A stretch of DNA of 64,000 nt from positions 2,383,206-2,447,205 of the forward strand of contig NZ_JH636434.1 in NCBI RefSeq assembly GCF_000255655.1, written 5' to 3'. Below, in pieces: positions 1-10,100 of this stretch. The stretch is from Schlesneria paludicola DSM 18645 (GTDB lineage: Bacteria > Planctomycetota > Planctomycetia > Planctomycetales > Planctomycetaceae). Position 1 is the stretch's first letter. Each line of letters begins with the position of its first letter. The notes under the pieces were generated by a model. That model saw nothing but the letters and a program-made list of their open reading frames with translations. It was not told the DNA's origin and ran no database searches. The translations under genes and the position numbers were made by a program.

Positions 1-327
1 TCGACCATAAGGCGGGTAGTACGTTGGCGTCATCGAAAGTTGCTGATACAGCAACGGTTGGTCGTCGATCTTGGGCGGCAACACACCCGCAACATAAACC
101 CCGATCAAATCGCCCTTTCCGAGGCGATGGCCCTCTTTCGGACGCTGCTGACTCAGCAGGCTTAAGTCGATCGGGATCGTTCCCTCTCGACTGCATTTGT
201 GGAATTCACATGGCAGCCGGTACGCCGGAACCGCGTCATAAACGTGCATGATGCACTTGCTTGTGGCGCACCCTGCATTCAGCAAAGCGACCGCCAATGA
301 CAAAATTCCAAACGCAAGCGATTTCAT
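1..327 (-). CDS. Polysaccharide export lipoprotein, Wza-like (partial, runs off left edge)
   Basis: Reading leftward from the ATG at 325-327, the frame stays open for 109 codons to the window edge, so only the N-terminus is present. It starts with a lipoprotein signal peptide: hydrophobic residues 4-16, then lipobox LNAGC with the lipidated Cys at residue 20. After about 50 residues comes LGKGDLIGVYVAGVLP, the conserved opening of the polysaccharide biosynthesis/export (Poly_export, Wza/GfcE) domain. An AAGGA ribosome site lies about 10 bases before the start. Known family members form the outer-membrane channel for capsule or exopolysaccharide. The Wzc-like co-polymerase that would partner it is at 14.6 kb on the other strand, beyond the PKS operon. 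The exact subfamily and length cannot be seen. Confidence 0.85.
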   Translation of the reverse strand, partial: MKSLAFGILSLAVALLNAGCATSKCIMHVYDAVPAYRLPCEFHKCSREGTIPIDLSLLSQQRPKEGHRLGKGDLIGVYVAGVLPPKIDDQPLLYQQLSMTPTYYPPYGR

Positions 328-465
328 AATTGACCGATCCTTCAGTCGTTTGGATGTGAGCAGATCCGTCTGACTTAATTTGGGTTCGAATGTCCTTTTC
401 GTAATTGATACGGGCGGTTAAAGGGGCGCATGGAATGGCATCCTCTAACGAGCAGCAGGTCAGAT

Positions 466-1137
466 TCAGCGAAAGAGTGGCTGACGCAAAGTCAGAGAGG
501 ACTTGGTATTGAGCCACGAGACGGCCTGCGCAGAGTCGTTGTTTCCATTCGACGACTTCGAGGACGCTGGCGGCTCAGTCCCCACCGGTTGCTGTGGGGC
601 AGGCGCTCGATTGTCTTCGGGTGAACTTGATTCCATCGTCTCATCGCCATCGTCGCTATCGGACGTTGAATGACGAGGCAATTCTCTCGTACCAATTGCC
701 GTGCGGCCGACCGCGTACGGTGCTTGGTCGGAAGGCAGGCATCCACCCGAGAATTGCCGGAAATTGTCAGAAAGAGGCACTGGATGAAATTGGCCACGAC
801 AGGAAGAAAGTGCCGCAGCCGCGCCGTGATGATATCCCTCAAACCAATTTCCGATTGCGATTTCACCATTTTCCGATTGGAATTTGTGAGACCAATAGTG
901 ATGTGGTGGAACAGGAGGACATGTGCCATCCCCCCCCATCAACACATCGGTGTAACCCTGTTTCCAGCCAAACGAATAGTGTGACCAGGGATTCGACGAG
1001 CATCGCTCGTCGCACGAATACCACCATGCGCGACTGGCACGCATCTTCTGCGCAACACGGTATTCGCAGTCTTGAAACGCGACACATCCGACCGAGCTGA
1101 AAATCAGCAATATCCGAAAACACTGTCCCAAAGACAT
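466..1137 (-). CDS. Planctomycete-type lipoprotein of the polysaccharide locus, function unknown
   Basis: This 223-residue protein has a lipoprotein signal peptide (hydrophobic residues 8-17, lipobox SSVGC, Cys18) and a GGAGG ribosome site about 8 bases upstream. The middle (residues 55-120) is rich in aromatic residues and Gly, with GWKQGYTDVLMGG, CPPVPPHHYW and WFEGYHHGAAAA. The C-terminal 80 residues are Ser/Pro/Asp-rich and look disordered. Similar small lipoproteins with a W/Y-rich core and a CPPVPP-type segment occur, from memory, next to export genes in planctomycetes, but I cannot assign a reaction. It lies 138 bp upstream of the Wza-like gene on the same strand, so a role in surface polysaccharide assembly is inferred. 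Codons for MGGD contain a run of eight G (930-937, C on the plus strand). Confidence 0.75.
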   Translation of the reverse strand: MSLGQCFRILLIFSSVGCVAFQDCEYRVAQKMRASRAWWYSCDERCSSNPWSHYSFGWKQGYTDVLMGGDGTCPPVPPHHYWSHKFQSENGEIAIGNWFEGYHHGAAAALSSCRGQFHPVPLSDNFRQFSGGCLPSDQAPYAVGRTAIGTRELPRHSTSDSDDGDETMESSSPEDNRAPAPQQPVGTEPPASSKSSNGNNDSAQAVSWLNTKSSLTLRQPLFR

Positions 1138-1366
1138 GTTTTTCCGCCTCCATGCAAAATTGGCATTCCCTTGTACGGAAACCTACACTGTTCGCGTCGC
1201 GTACGAACAATTCCGTAGTCAGGGGATCGTCAAAGAAATGGAGGCATCAACATAAAAGACGGATCGCGACGTACCACCGCTACAACCAGACAAGTGAACG
1301 CAAGACAGCATTCAAATTCATCAGCGAAATTGAGGTCGGCAAATTTACCCAATCAGAAATGTCGAG

Positions 1367-2776
1367 TTAGGACTGAAAGTCGCCTGATCCAGCCGCCCAA
1401 TTCCGCCAACTTTCCGAATAGTGCGTCAGAAATGCGTCAGTGCATTCCACCGAGAATGAACGCGGATCCATTTGGCACTGCAACACGACTTCGTCCGCAG
1501 ACAGCACAATTCCGACGCCAACTCGCATTTTCGGGCGCAGCGGCGGCACTCCGCTGGAGTGGAGATAGTGCAGATTTCCGACCAACGGACGACCGTCAAC
1601 ATGAGGGTGTCGATGTCGGAGATTGCGAAGCGTGTTGCCGAGATTCGTCAACACGGCCGTCGAAAAACAAAGTGGCGATCGGACCCCCAACTGAACGGCC
1701 CAAGGAATCGACTGAAGCATCGGGAGTGTACGAATCAAGTTGTACTTAGAACCGTGGACCTCGATGTAGTCCATCTCCGCGCGAATCGTGGTCAACAATC
1801 GCGGGAAGTCCAGACAAAGTGATGTCGGACGCGTCAAGAAAACAAAGCTCATCCGATTCGTGGCGGGCAGAAGATCGTCACCCGCTTCTCGCAGATCGAC
1901 GGGAACAAGTATTCTGTATAGGCGATCATTCCCCGTTTCCCCGTGGGCTCGATTCCATCGCGCGATGGAATTCAACAACAGCGCAATCGCGACATCATTC
2001 ATACCGATGTCAGTACCTCGCAGGCGACTACGGAATCGATCAACGTCGCTACGATCAAAACGAATTGACGTCACATGAGGCGCTGCAGCACGGGTGGCGG
2101 CAGGAATTCTCACCTTCGGGCGCAGTGGAACAGGTTGGTGCGCAAAAAACTCATAGAGCGCTTTGAGACGTTGCCAGAATGAATTCGATGTGGTTGGCAG
2201 GGTAGCCACTTCAAGTGCTCGATCACGGGCGAAAACTCCGCGTTGACGTAGCTTCTCGTAATTCAAGTCGTCCATCGCAACATGTGCTGGATCTCCGCCC
2301 ATCTGCAATGAATAGATAGTGCACCAATCAATGATCACCCTGCGTGCACCCTGACCATCGCTAGCAGCATGATGAAACGTCAGCCGAATCTGCGATTTGA
2401 CTCCGTCTGTCACGCCCGTGATGCGAAAGCCGACCTGCTTCCGAAGATCGATCCGAGTGTGTTCAAAATCTCGATTCGTTGGATTCCACGAAATCTGTTC
2501 AGGCGAAAATTCTCCTGGAACCCAACACCACACTGAGTTGATCTTCTTGACGAGGGAATTGAGCAGGGGATTACGACGGACCGTTTCCAACGCCGCAATT
2601 TCAAATGCATTTCGATCCAGAGCGCCTTCGAAATCAACAATGACTGTAAAGACCCGAGGATAATCGGCCAGGTCGTCTTCGAGCATCAGCTTCTCGAAGA
2701 CGGTCAAAGGCAATGGGTACAGATCTGGAGGAGGACCGTTTCCAAATCGAAGTGTTGGTGTAATGAGTTGGCTCAT
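1367..2776 (-). CDS. Condensation/PapA-like O-acyltransferase
   Basis: A protein of 469 residues from the ATG at 2774-2776; a TTG one codon earlier is also possible. The sequence FHHAASDGQG (His135-His136 to Gly141) matches the HHxxxDG catalytic motif of the condensation / alcohol acyltransferase / PapA / wax-ester synthase superfamily, where the second His acts as base. Total length fits a single two-lobed acyltransferase. The second lobe lacks a clear DFGWG motif, which argues against a true peptide-forming NRPS condensation domain. It is the last gene of the minus-strand PKS operon, 228 bp after the Rieske gene. By analogy with mycobacterial PapA5, which esterifies polyketide diols, it may esterify the PKS product; this is inference from motif and position. 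Substrates are unknown. Confidence 0.75.
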   Translation of the reverse strand: MSQLITPTLRFGNGPPPDLYPLPLTVFEKLMLEDDLADYPRVFTVIVDFEGALDRNAFEIAALETVRRNPLLNSLVKKINSVWCWVPGEFSPEQISWNPTNRDFEHTRIDLRKQVGFRITGVTDGVKSQIRLTFHHAASDGQGARRVIIDWCTIYSLQMGGDPAHVAMDDLNYEKLRQRGVFARDRALEVATLPTTSNSFWQRLKALYEFFAHQPVPLRPKVRIPAATRAAAPHVTSIRFDRSDVDRFRSRLRGTDIGMNDVAIALLLNSIARWNRAHGETGNDRLYRILVPVDLREAGDDLLPATNRMSFVFLTRPTSLCLDFPRLLTTIRAEMDYIEVHGSKYNLIRTLPMLQSIPWAVQLGVRSPLCFSTAVLTNLGNTLRNLRHRHPHVDGRPLVGNLHYLHSSGVPPLRPKMRVGVGIVLSADEVVLQCQMDPRSFSVECTDAFLTHYSESWRNWAAGSGDFQS

Positions 2777-3004
2777 CAATCAAGGCATCCGTTTCGGAAT
2801 TCGGGCGCAGTGGTAAATCAGTCGCTCAATTGTGATTCGGCCTGCGAGTGGCACAGCCATTCTGTCGCGACAGGTTTGCGAGTTTCCCTCATCAGCTCGC
2901 AACAAGTTCTTCGACGTGTCAATTCAGGTCGGAAGATTCACGAGTGCGATGACAATCGTGCAGTCCGAATGTCGATCGCAAGTCATGTCGTGACAATAAC
3001 AGCT

Positions 3005-4165
3005 CTAACCCAGGTGAGGGCAACCGCTGGTCGCAATTTGTCCCGTGGAATCCGTCTGTTCCAGTTGATTCTGCAGCCAATGCTGGAACTGATGGATTCT
3101 CTCTTCGCAACGGCCAAGCATTCCCTTCTGCTGAGATGCGTCGAGACCACGCTGAATGTCCGGAAACAGTTGAAAATCCTCCTTCAAGATCGACAACGTG
3201 ATTTGGGCAGCCATCGAACCCCAAAGCTGACAAACTTTTCGGGACAAGTATGAACTCCCCGTACGACCGAACTGATAGACGACCGAGGTACAAGCTCGCG
3301 GCCCTCGCGGCCGCACGACATGCAGCAGGCTAACCATATCCGTGAATGAGAACAAATTGTTCGGAAAAACCAGATGTTGCTGATAACGACGTGTCGGTTG
3401 GCTGCCCAGGAACAGCTTGACGAGTGCCCCCTCGACTCGTTGAAACAATGCATCCGCCTTCGAATGCGGCGCGAAGGGCAATTCCGTTTCAAACCAACTG
3501 CCGCGATCGACGAAATGGTGTTTTGAGCGGTCTTCGCCTGGATCAACTCGAAACGTCTCTGGATGTATCGCAGGGACATGATACGCCTCGAGCGAATTCT
3601 CGATCGGGATCTTCCAATTCACCTGCTGCTCAAAAGAGCGAGAAACCATGACTTTCCAACCGTCGTTAAATGCGTTGCGGATGGTCTCGTAACGTTCGCC
3701 TAGAAACGTGCTCAGATTGGGCGCATTGGCGTCTAAGTTCACGTAAATCAATTGGCCAACCGATTCGACTCGATAAATAGGCAGACGCACCGAGTTGCGG
3801 TCGAGAGGTGCAAAGTGCTGCGCCAAAGGGATGCGTTGGGACGCCCCCGAAGCATCGTATTCCCAACCGTGATACTGGCAGCGCAATCGCGGCGAGTTTC
3901 CAGATTTGAGCCCGGACAACAAGCAATGCCGATGCGCACACACGTTGGAAACGACGTGAAGTACTCCGTCAAAATTGCGAACCTGAATCGGTTGTCCGCA
4001 CACGTCCGTGGTAATGAAGTCCCCCGGGGTCGACAATTGGCTCTGCACGCCAACGAAGTGCCAACTACGTGAAAAGAGACGGCCAATTTCGTCATGAAAC
4101 TGCGCGTCGGACCAATACGCCTGCGGTGGCAGGATGTGCGGAAGACGTTCCGTCGCGTGAAACAT
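3005..4165 (-). CDS. Rieske-type ring-hydroxylating oxygenase, alpha subunit-like
   Basis: A 386-residue protein. The N-terminal Rieske domain carries the [2Fe-2S] ligands C76-x-H78 (CAHRHC) and C96-x-x-H99 (CQYHGW). The C-terminal catalytic domain has NSLEAYHVPAIHPE with His196 and His201 as mononuclear iron ligands; the expected acidic ligand is probably in the DFQLFPDIQRGL segment near the C-terminus. This layout is shared with choline monooxygenase-like and aromatic oxygenase alpha subunits. No beta subunit or dedicated reductase gene is in the operon, so electrons must come from elsewhere. Only 15 bp separate it from the PKS stop, so co-translation is likely. I infer oxidation of the PKS-derived chain. 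The reaction could be hydroxylation, desaturation or demethylation; the sequence does not tell. Confidence 0.88.
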   Translation of the reverse strand: MFHATERLPHILPPQAYWSDAQFHDEIGRLFSRSWHFVGVQSQLSTPGDFITTDVCGQPIQVRNFDGVLHVVSNVCAHRHCLLSGLKSGNSPRLRCQYHGWEYDASGASQRIPLAQHFAPLDRNSVRLPIYRVESVGQLIYVNLDANAPNLSTFLGERYETIRNAFNDGWKVMVSRSFEQQVNWKIPIENSLEAYHVPAIHPETFRVDPGEDRSKHHFVDRGSWFETELPFAPHSKADALFQRVEGALVKLFLGSQPTRRYQQHLVFPNNLFSFTDMVSLLHVVRPRGPRACTSVVYQFGRTGSSYLSRKVCQLWGSMAAQITLSILKEDFQLFPDIQRGLDASQQKGMLGRCEERIHQFQHWLQNQLEQTDSTGQIATSGCPHLG

Positions 4166-4180
4166 GACCCCACCTGAAAA

Positions 4181-7100
4181 TTACGAGGGTAGCCATGCAG
4201 CGACGTACTTGTCGATGATCAGCAATGGTTCCTCATTGCTTCCCCAGATCACGATATCAAAGATTGCATGGTCGTCTTGTGCCTCGACGAATTGCGTCCT
4301 GACCAGGCAGGATTCTGCGGGCCGGGCCACACGCACGAACTCAATGTGCTTCATCTTTCGCGGGAGGCACACTCCGGGTTTGATGCAGCTCCAAGTGAGC
4401 ACGCCCGTGGCGAAGAGTGCCGCATCCAGCACCGCGCTCGGCGTCAGCCAATTGACAACGTCGCGTTGAACCCCTGCGAGTTCGCCGAGTGACGGGGCAT
4501 CAATTCGGCCCCAGACACATTTCCGATCATGATCAATTGCCAGCTTGCGGAGACAGCGTAGCGGGCCACCCACATAAAAATCAGCCCCCGCCGCCGGATA
4601 CTGAGCCTGCTTCCAGTCAAGGTCTTTGAAGTCGGACCGATCCAGTGCAACGTTCGCAGATTTCCGATGCTCAGAATCAAATTCAACGATGGCTTTCGCG
4701 TGCAATCGGCTGGCGCTCACGAGTTTTCCACTTCGTGAATGAAAGTCAGCCCGTAACTCTGCGACGGAATCAGCACCGCCAACGGTCGCAAGGATTTGCA
4801 CGCTGCAAGGAGAATCCGTCGGGAACTTGATACTGGAGGCAATCTCGAGATCTCGCATCCCCGTCAACTGACGACGATCGTTTGCCTGTGACGCGCCTTC
4901 TGCGAGAAGCTCCGCCATGATCACCATTGGCAGAAGTGGTCGGTCTCGCAAGCGATGCTCGCTCAGGAATGGATCGGCCACCGGATGAAGCGTCGCTTCG
5001 CTGACAACACTCGAACTGGTTTGCGTCGCAGACTTCCGCACGAGCGGCCAATCATCTGCGCAGTCAGGATTCAGGGAACCGGTTGCAGGCAACGCCAGCA
5101 TTCGATCCGCGGGGTAGAACATTCGGTAGTAACGATCATCGGTGATCAGCACTTCGGCGAGTGGCAGACCTGCAGCAATCTCGCGGATGAAATGTTCGGC
5201 CCCTTCATGGGCCGGCATCAGCTTCAGACCAATCATCTCCAGAGCCAGACGCGTTTCTGGTTTCGTTGCCATTCCAATATCGTCCCACGCATGCCAGTGG
5301 AAGACAGCGGAAGGAACGTTCGGGCGCAATTGGCGATGCCATCCAACAAGCTTTGCAAGCATGTCGTTGGCCAACGAATAGTCGGTGTGTCCATTCGCGC
5401 CGAACCGGCCACTGATCGAGCCGAACGCCATGAATCCCTGCAAGGGGTCATCCTGCGTCAGAGCCATCAGGTTCAAAGCACCATCCAGCTTGGCGGCCAG
5501 GCACCGCTCCACCATTCGTGTTTCTTTCCGAGGAAAGCTGGCATCTTTTCCGATACCTGCTCCATGGATGACGCCGCGAATTTCACCTGCGTCCTGTCGA
5601 ATCTTCTGCAGCACTGCTGAAAGCTGCGAGCGCGCAGACACATCACAGGAATGGTAAGTGGCGGGAATGCCCATGGCGTGGAATTCACGCAGTGTGCGAT
5701 CGATCTCGATCTCTTTCTCAAGTTCCTGCCAGGCCTTCAATGGAGATCGATTTGCCTTTTTCGATTTGCGCATCGATTCCGCGCGAAGCCGGTCCGGATC
5801 TGAAACCGCCAACTCTCGTTGCTCGTCCGTCAATGCCGGTGACGGAGCCGTTCCGACCAAATGGAAATGAACTTTCGGAAAGTGCGTTGCTAGCTCTTTC
5901 ACCAAATACGCAGTAATTCCGCGGGCGCCGCCCGTCACGATCCAATTCCCTGTCGGAACAAGACCAGGCGAGGAACGTTGACCGAATCGCGCGGGAATCG
6001 ATCGGAGAATCGACCGTTGATCGCCATTCCAACCAATCTCAACATCGTATGTTGGAACCGTCAGTTCGACGCAGATCGCATCCGCAACATTTGTGGCAGG
6101 GACGTTCAAGGGAAGGTCGAGAATCTTGATCGGCATTGAGCGTGCGCCATTGACCCAAGATTCAATCAAGATGGATTTCAGCAATCCCGTAATCGCGCCA
6201 CTTTCAGGAGACGTAATTTGTTGCGAGACTCCGAAATCGCCGCCAAGAGCGGTTGCCCCGAATAGGCATGCATCGTCCAGTAACTTGGCCTGTTCGACGA
6301 GACCAAACCACTTTTGACAGAACCAATAGAGTGACGTAATTCCTGTTTCGCGGCGATTCTTCCACGAGGACTCTTCGAGAGTCGGTACCGCCTGACGGTC
6401 CCGCGGACTCAAGATGAAAAGATGTGGTGATGGCGTTTCTTGCCAAATTTTCTCTAACGCGGAAACGGCCTGTTCCCGTGTTCCAAGCTCTCGGAGCCAG
6501 GCAACGGATACCTGGAACGACTCCAAGCGTCGTACAAGTTCCGCACATTCGGAATGGTTACCGATAACAATCGCGCCGCCCGCAAACGCCGGCTTGAGAC
6601 CGGACCAGATTCGAGTCTCGGCAGGCGACATTTCCAACCGGAATCGCTGCGTCAATGAGGAGACCCGCGATTCTGTCCCATCCAATTCGATAACATCCAG
6701 GACACGACTGTTTTCTGTGACTGACGGTTCACATTGCTCCAGGCCATCGTCCTGAAGATCATCCAAGGTGGGCCAATTGGCGATTCGATGCAGCGTGAAG
6801 ACATTTATGGGATGAACATCTGCCCCGTCGGCAATCCCTCGCAACTGGGCGTCCTCGGCCAGATCGAGCTCAAGCTGTTCCGTACCGGTAGGTCGATCCT
6901 GGACGAGTGTGCTCGATCGGTCTGCGAACTCAAACAACCGATTCTGCAGTTCGACTTTGTTTCGCATTCCCCAATCGCGACCCCGATCGAACGCCGAGCG
7001 ATGGTCAGCTCCGTTACGGTCCGATTCGATTATGGAATTTGTTTTTGGCGTCGGGTCGACTGCTTCGTGGCAGTCCCGCTTTGAATTGGTATGAGACATC

Positions 7101-10100
7101 CCGTTGCTGGCAATCGGGTTATCCTCAAGGGCGAATCCATTACCGGGAGCGCTATGACCGTTTGACGAGCCATATGTGGGAGTTTCGACGTATCGATCTT
7201 GGGACAAATCGTCACCGGCCGCGGCTTCGAATGTCTCACGAACCTGTCGCAACGTGCGAATCTCTGACAACGCAGCCCGGGTCGACACCTCTGAAATCGC
7301 GAGATGGAAATGATCACGAATTTCACCGATCAATTGCGCTTTCGCGATGCTGTCGATTCCGAGATCAGATTCGAGGTCTGCGTCGAGCTCGATGACATCG
7401 CGCGGATACCCCGTGCGTTCCACAACGAAGTCAATCAGGAAGTCGTCAAACTGACGATCGAATACGCGGGGCGGATCACTCTGATCTATCGAATCGGCCG
7501 AATCCTCTCCGCTCACTTGATTTGCAGGCGCGAACGCTTCCTCGGCCTGATCATTAAGAGAAACGTCAGAGTTCGCGCCTGCTTTTGAGGCATTTTGCCA
7601 AACACCTTTTCCCGATAGCTGCCCCAACATGTTCAAGATGTCGCGAATCGAACGCAGATCATTGAAGTTATACTTCTCTCGCGCGGACGCGAGATCAAAG
7701 TACTCGTTCAGTTCACCAAGAATCTGCGCCTTGCGAATACTGTCGATTCCAAGATCGGCTTCCAGATCCCAATCGAGTTCAATCACCTCACGCGGATATC
7801 CGGTCTGCTCCACCACAACGTCGACGAGAAAGTCCGCAAGAGATTGTTCGCCGATCGAGTCGACGCAGGTCCCGGAATCACATGCGGTCAGTTCCGCTTG
7901 GGCCTCGACCACCTCAGTCTCGATGACAAGTTCAATGCTAGAAGGGTTCGCGGAAGTCGACTCGGGCACGTCAACGGCAATCGAGGGGCTCTGGAATGGA
8001 CGTTCAAAGGATGCAGGGTGAAGTTGTTGGGTCTGAATGGCGGGAGTGGAACGGAATCGTCCCCCCATCGTTTCCAATGCGGCTTGAATTCTCAATTGAC
8101 GCTCATAAGGCGCAAGGGACGGTTCGTCCATCGAAACAACGAACACTTCTCGACCGCCCAACACCTGCTGCGTCAGCTTTGTAAGAACACGACCGGGACC
8201 CACTTCGACAAAAACGCGAACCTCTTCGGCATACAGGCGTTCGACGAGTTCGATCCAGTCGATCGGTTGAATCAATTGACGGGTCAGATTCTCGATGATC
8301 ACGTCGCGATCAGCCACGAAACGGCCGGTAACGCTACTGAGCAGCGGGATCTGGGGCGGTCGCCAACGGTGCTGCTTGAGTGCGGCCTTCAATTCGGGCT
8401 GCGCGGCCTGCAATAACGGCGTGTGGAATGGACTTCCGACAGGAACACTCAGTGCCGCGATCCCCGCCGCTTTGACAACGACGGCAAACTCTGTCACGCG
8501 CTGCATTGACCCCGCAACGACAGTTTGCCGCGGCGAGTTCGCGTGCGAAATGAACAGATCAGATTGACCTCGCATCAACGCCGCAACGTCGCGCTGAGAC
8601 GCGGCGATCGACAACATGGCTCCAACACCATGCGTGCACCCTGCAACAGCCTCGGCTCGTGTCAGCGTAATGGCGATCGCAGATTCGATATCAAGTGCGT
8701 CGGCGGCTACAAGTGCGGCGTATTCACCAAAACTGTGTCCGATCAAAAAGTCAGGCCGCATTCCCCACTCGAACGCGGTCGCATACGCAGCGACATCGGC
8801 TGCGAGCATCGTCAATTGCGTGGAACGGAGATCCATTTCCAAACGCGGACCTTCACCTGTGAGGCAACCCGAACAAGTGGGTTGCCCCAGGCGACGGAGT
8901 GATTGGTCAACTTGTTCCAACCGCCGCTTTGCGCCAGGCGACGTACTGAACATGTCTGACAACATTCCCTTACTTTGAGAACCTTGCCCGGGAAACATGG
9001 CCACTGAGCGTGGTGAATCAGTCCGCGCCGATGCACGATAGAAGACCCCGTGTTCCTGAACCCTGATCGCCGATTTCCTCTGCTCCAGGTGATCAATCGC
9101 CAATTGAACTTTGCGGTCCCAGTCCGCTGGCGATGAAACAATGGTCAAACGACACGACGCCTTTTCAGGAAATGCGACCGATGCAGAATCCCGGGCCCAT
9201 GTCGACGCCGCAAGTTTTTGACAAAGTTCAAATTCGTCGTACGCCCAGAACCGGGCGATTCGGACATCAACGTCCAGTTGCATCGTTTGCATAGATATGT
9301 CGGCTTTTCGCGTTTCGAGGAGTCCGTCGCAGCTCATCGCCTGCGAGGATTCAGAGCGGATAGATTCCAGCGCCATTGGTGGGATCATTTGAGCGGACCG
9401 TTGCACTTCAGCACGGCTCGCCATCTGTAATGTTTCCGCATCCCTCGGCGTGACTTGGGCGGCGTTGGTACTCTCAAACAAGGCTTGGAACTCGCACACT
9501 TCTGTCATCGATCGAACGACGGATTCGACGGGCCCTTGAGACTCGTGTTCGAGCTCAATTGTCAGACCAACAATTTCGAGTAGCGCGCTGGCTCCTTGCA
9601 GGTGTCCGAACTGCCGCGTCAACGAAGATGACTCTGCGCAGCGCATCGCAGTGTGTGATGACGTCGCAAACGCAGCCTGAGGGACTTGCCTCTCGACGTG
9701 CGGCGACAACGGACCATGGTACTTTGTCGCCCGAACATCTCGAATGATCCCATAAACTTTGTCACCGTTCTCGTTGGCATCTTTGAGGCGGCGGAGCAAC
9801 AGCACCACGACACCTTCTCCAGGTGCAGGACGCTGTCCATTTTTGGGGACCGATTCGAACTTACGGAAATTCCACGCTTCGAACGCAGGCGCGTCGAGAT
9901 CTCGCTGGGCCGCAGCACAGAACACAAAGTCCGCAACCCGTGATGCAAGAAGCTGCTGCGAGGACTGAAGTGCTGCGAGACCCGAACAGTCTCCACAGTC
10001 GATTGCCATCGCGCCGCCCATGACATTCAATGTTTTCGCAATGCGAGACGCTTGTGTGCTACACGTAAAGCTTCCGGTTTGATCTCGAATTGCGGAACAG

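Noticed and set aside
376-400. GGTTCGAAT sequence resembling a tRNA T-loop
   Set aside because: No acceptor stem, anticodon arm or CCA-adjacent pairing can be formed around it.
594-1100. 168-codon plus-strand frame
   Set aside because: Antisense to the 223-residue lipoprotein, which has a signal peptide, lipobox and ribosome site.
1500-2820. Repeated TTCGGGCGCAG sequences (near 1524, 2117 and 2802)
   Set aside because: The shared part is about 11-14 bases, the first two lie in coding sequence, and no spacing or symmetry suggests function.
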